Under the pieces are notes generated by a model. The model was not told the DNA's origin and did no database searches. It saw nothing but the letters and a program-made list of their open reading frames with translations. A program made the translations under genes and the position numbers. This document shows, in pieces, positions 14,125 through 15,144 of a stretch of 15,144 nt of DNA. This stretch comes from Kiritimatiellales bacterium (GTDB lineage: Bacteria > Verrucomicrobiota > Kiritimatiellia > Kiritimatiellales > Pontiellaceae): the NCBI GenBank assembly GCA_021734595.1, contig JAIPIO010000065.1, positions 1-15,144 of the forward strand. Reading direction: 5' to 3'. The stretch's first letter is position 1; the number at the start of each line of letters is the position of its first letter.

Positions 14125-15144
14125 ATGGCTAAGCAAAAAAAATATCTCAATCGTGAATTAAGCTGGCTCGATTTCAACCAGCGGGTGCTTGAAGAGGCGA
14201 AACTGCCGACGGCCCCGCTACTTGAACGGCTCAAATTCCTGGCGATTACAGCATCGAACCTGGATGAATTTTTCATGGTGCGCGTCGGCGGACTACAGCT
14301 GCTGCGCAAATCCGGGAAGCGCAGGCCCGATCCCTGTGGACTCTCCCCGGTGGTCCAGCTGAAAGCCATTGGGGACCGAGTGAGCCAAATGGTGAATGAG
14401 CAATACCAATGCTTCACCGATGTGATCGAACCGGCCCTCGATGCAGGTGGGATTCACCGTATCGCCACCGATGCCCTGAGCTTTGAACAGGAACAGTACC
14501 TGTCCCGTTTCTTCGCCGAGCAGGTCTACCCGGTCCTGACACCGATGAAGCTTGCCGCCGACCTGCCGTTTCCGGGGTTCCATGGACTGGAACTTTATTC
14601 CGCGGTGCGCCTTGCTCCGGCAAATGAGGGGGAAGACGACCGGTACGCGGTTATTCCGCTGGGACGGGCGCTGGGTCGCTTCGTGGTGCTCCCTTCCGAG
14701 CCGGGCCATTCGTTTGTGATGATTGAGGATGTCGTCCGGCGGTTTGCTGATCGGTGGTTTCCCGGCATGGACGTGATCGAGTGCCGGACCTTCCGGGTGA
14801 CGCGCAATGCGGATATCGCGGTGCGGGAGGATGAAGCGGGGGATCTGCTCAGCGGCATGACTTCGATTCTGGAGGAGCGCCGGTTCAGCGACTGTGTGCG
14901 GCTGGAGGTGGAATCCGGGATTTCGACACACATGCTGTCGTTTCTGCGGCGGGGGCTTAAACTGGATGGGCGGGATGTGTTCCGGGTACGCGGCCCGGTC
15001 AACCTGAAGGATTTTATGCGGCTGAGCGCGCTGGAGGGATTTGATTCGCTGCGGGTTGAAAGTTGGCAGCCCCAGCCCCCGGCGCAGATTGACCGGCAGA
15101 CCGCCATGTTTGAGCAGATTGCGGCACGGGATATACTGCTCTAC
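14125..15144 (+). CDS. ppk1: Polyphosphate kinase 1, N-terminal part
   Basis: The frame runs open from the ATG at 14125 to the window end (340 codons), covering about half of a usual 690-720-residue Ppk1. The enzyme polymerises the gamma-phosphate of ATP into polyphosphate and also works in reverse. The start matches the family closely: YLNRELSWLDFNQRVLEEA, then PLLERLKFLAITASNLDEFF with the adenine-contacting Asn of SNLDEFFM. The head-domain segment VYPVLTPMKLAADLPFPGF follows, and the visible part ends in QIAARDILLY, just before the phospholipase D-like catalytic core. The catalytic histidines would lie beyond the window. It starts 5 bases after the ppx stop, with AGG 5 bases before the ATG. 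Pairing with ppx and the HD-CHAD gene gives a polyphosphate metabolism operon. Confidence 0.95.
   Translation, partial: MAKQKKYLNRELSWLDFNQRVLEEAKLPTAPLLERLKFLAITASNLDEFFMVRVGGLQLLRKSGKRRPDPCGLSPVVQLKAIGDRVSQMVNEQYQCFTDVIEPALDAGGIHRIATDALSFEQEQYLSRFFAEQVYPVLTPMKLAADLPFPGFHGLELYSAVRLAPANEGEDDRYAVIPLGRALGRFVVLPSEPGHSFVMIEDVVRRFADRWFPGMDVIECRTFRVTRNADIAVREDEAGDLLSGMTSILEERRFSDCVRLEVESGISTHMLSFLRRGLKLDGRDVFRVRGPVNLKDFMRLSALEGFDSLRVESWQPQPPAQIDRQTAMFEQIAARDILLY
14578..14592. repeat. TTCCA-N5-TGGAA palindrome inside ppk1
   Basis: Exact copy with spacer tggac, read as F-H-G-L-E. It is the only copy found downstream of 12385. Confidence 0.7.

Overview
The window looks like part of a chromosome from a Gram-negative, polysaccharide-degrading bacterium of the PVC superphylum, most likely Kiritimatiellota or a near relative. 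This is inferred from two secreted sulfatases, a ThuA-like secreted protein, a membrane-anchored vWA-like protein and a long RAYT-type Y1 transposase. No rRNA or other phylogenetic marker confirms it. No tRNA, rRNA or CRISPR array was seen.

Layout. (1) Bases 1-2035 (+): the end of a lipid/polyketide-type cluster, with a truncated ketoacyl-synthase chain-length-factor homologue, an acyl carrier protein and a condensation-domain-like acyltransferase, packed within a few bases of each other. (2) Bases 2118-3257: an insertion element of about 1.14 kb with 38/39-bp imperfect terminal inverted repeats and a frameshifted Y1 (HUH) transposase on the minus strand, followed by about 370 bp without a convincing gene. 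(3) Bases 3631-6570 (-): a vWA-like protein, a tiny translationally coupled DUF2007-like reading frame and a secreted sulfatase. (4) Bases 6908-9248: a second, sulfamidase-like sulfatase (+) whose 3' end overlaps a convergent ThuA-like gene (-). (5) Bases 9476-10924: class II lysyl-tRNA synthetase. (6) Bases 10998-15144 (+): a polyphosphate module with an HD-CHAD fusion, a Ppx/GppA-HD phosphatase and the first 340 codons of polyphosphate kinase 1.

Working together: region 1 presumably builds or transfers an acyl chain on the ACP. The sulfatases and ThuA protein probably act in the periplasm or outside the cell on sulfated glycans. The last three genes form a polyphosphate synthesis, binding and degradation unit, and the HD domains of the first two resemble each other.

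The most unusual signal is a short DNA palindrome, TTCCA-N5-TGGAA. It occurs eight times exactly and twice with one mismatch, inside five genes and in the lysS upstream region, and it is read in all three codon frames. About 0.01 exact copies would be expected by chance. Eight of the ten copies lie between 9352 and 12385. Two of them build a long hairpin that abuts the predicted lysS promoter. This looks like a genome-wide DNA-level signal of unknown role.
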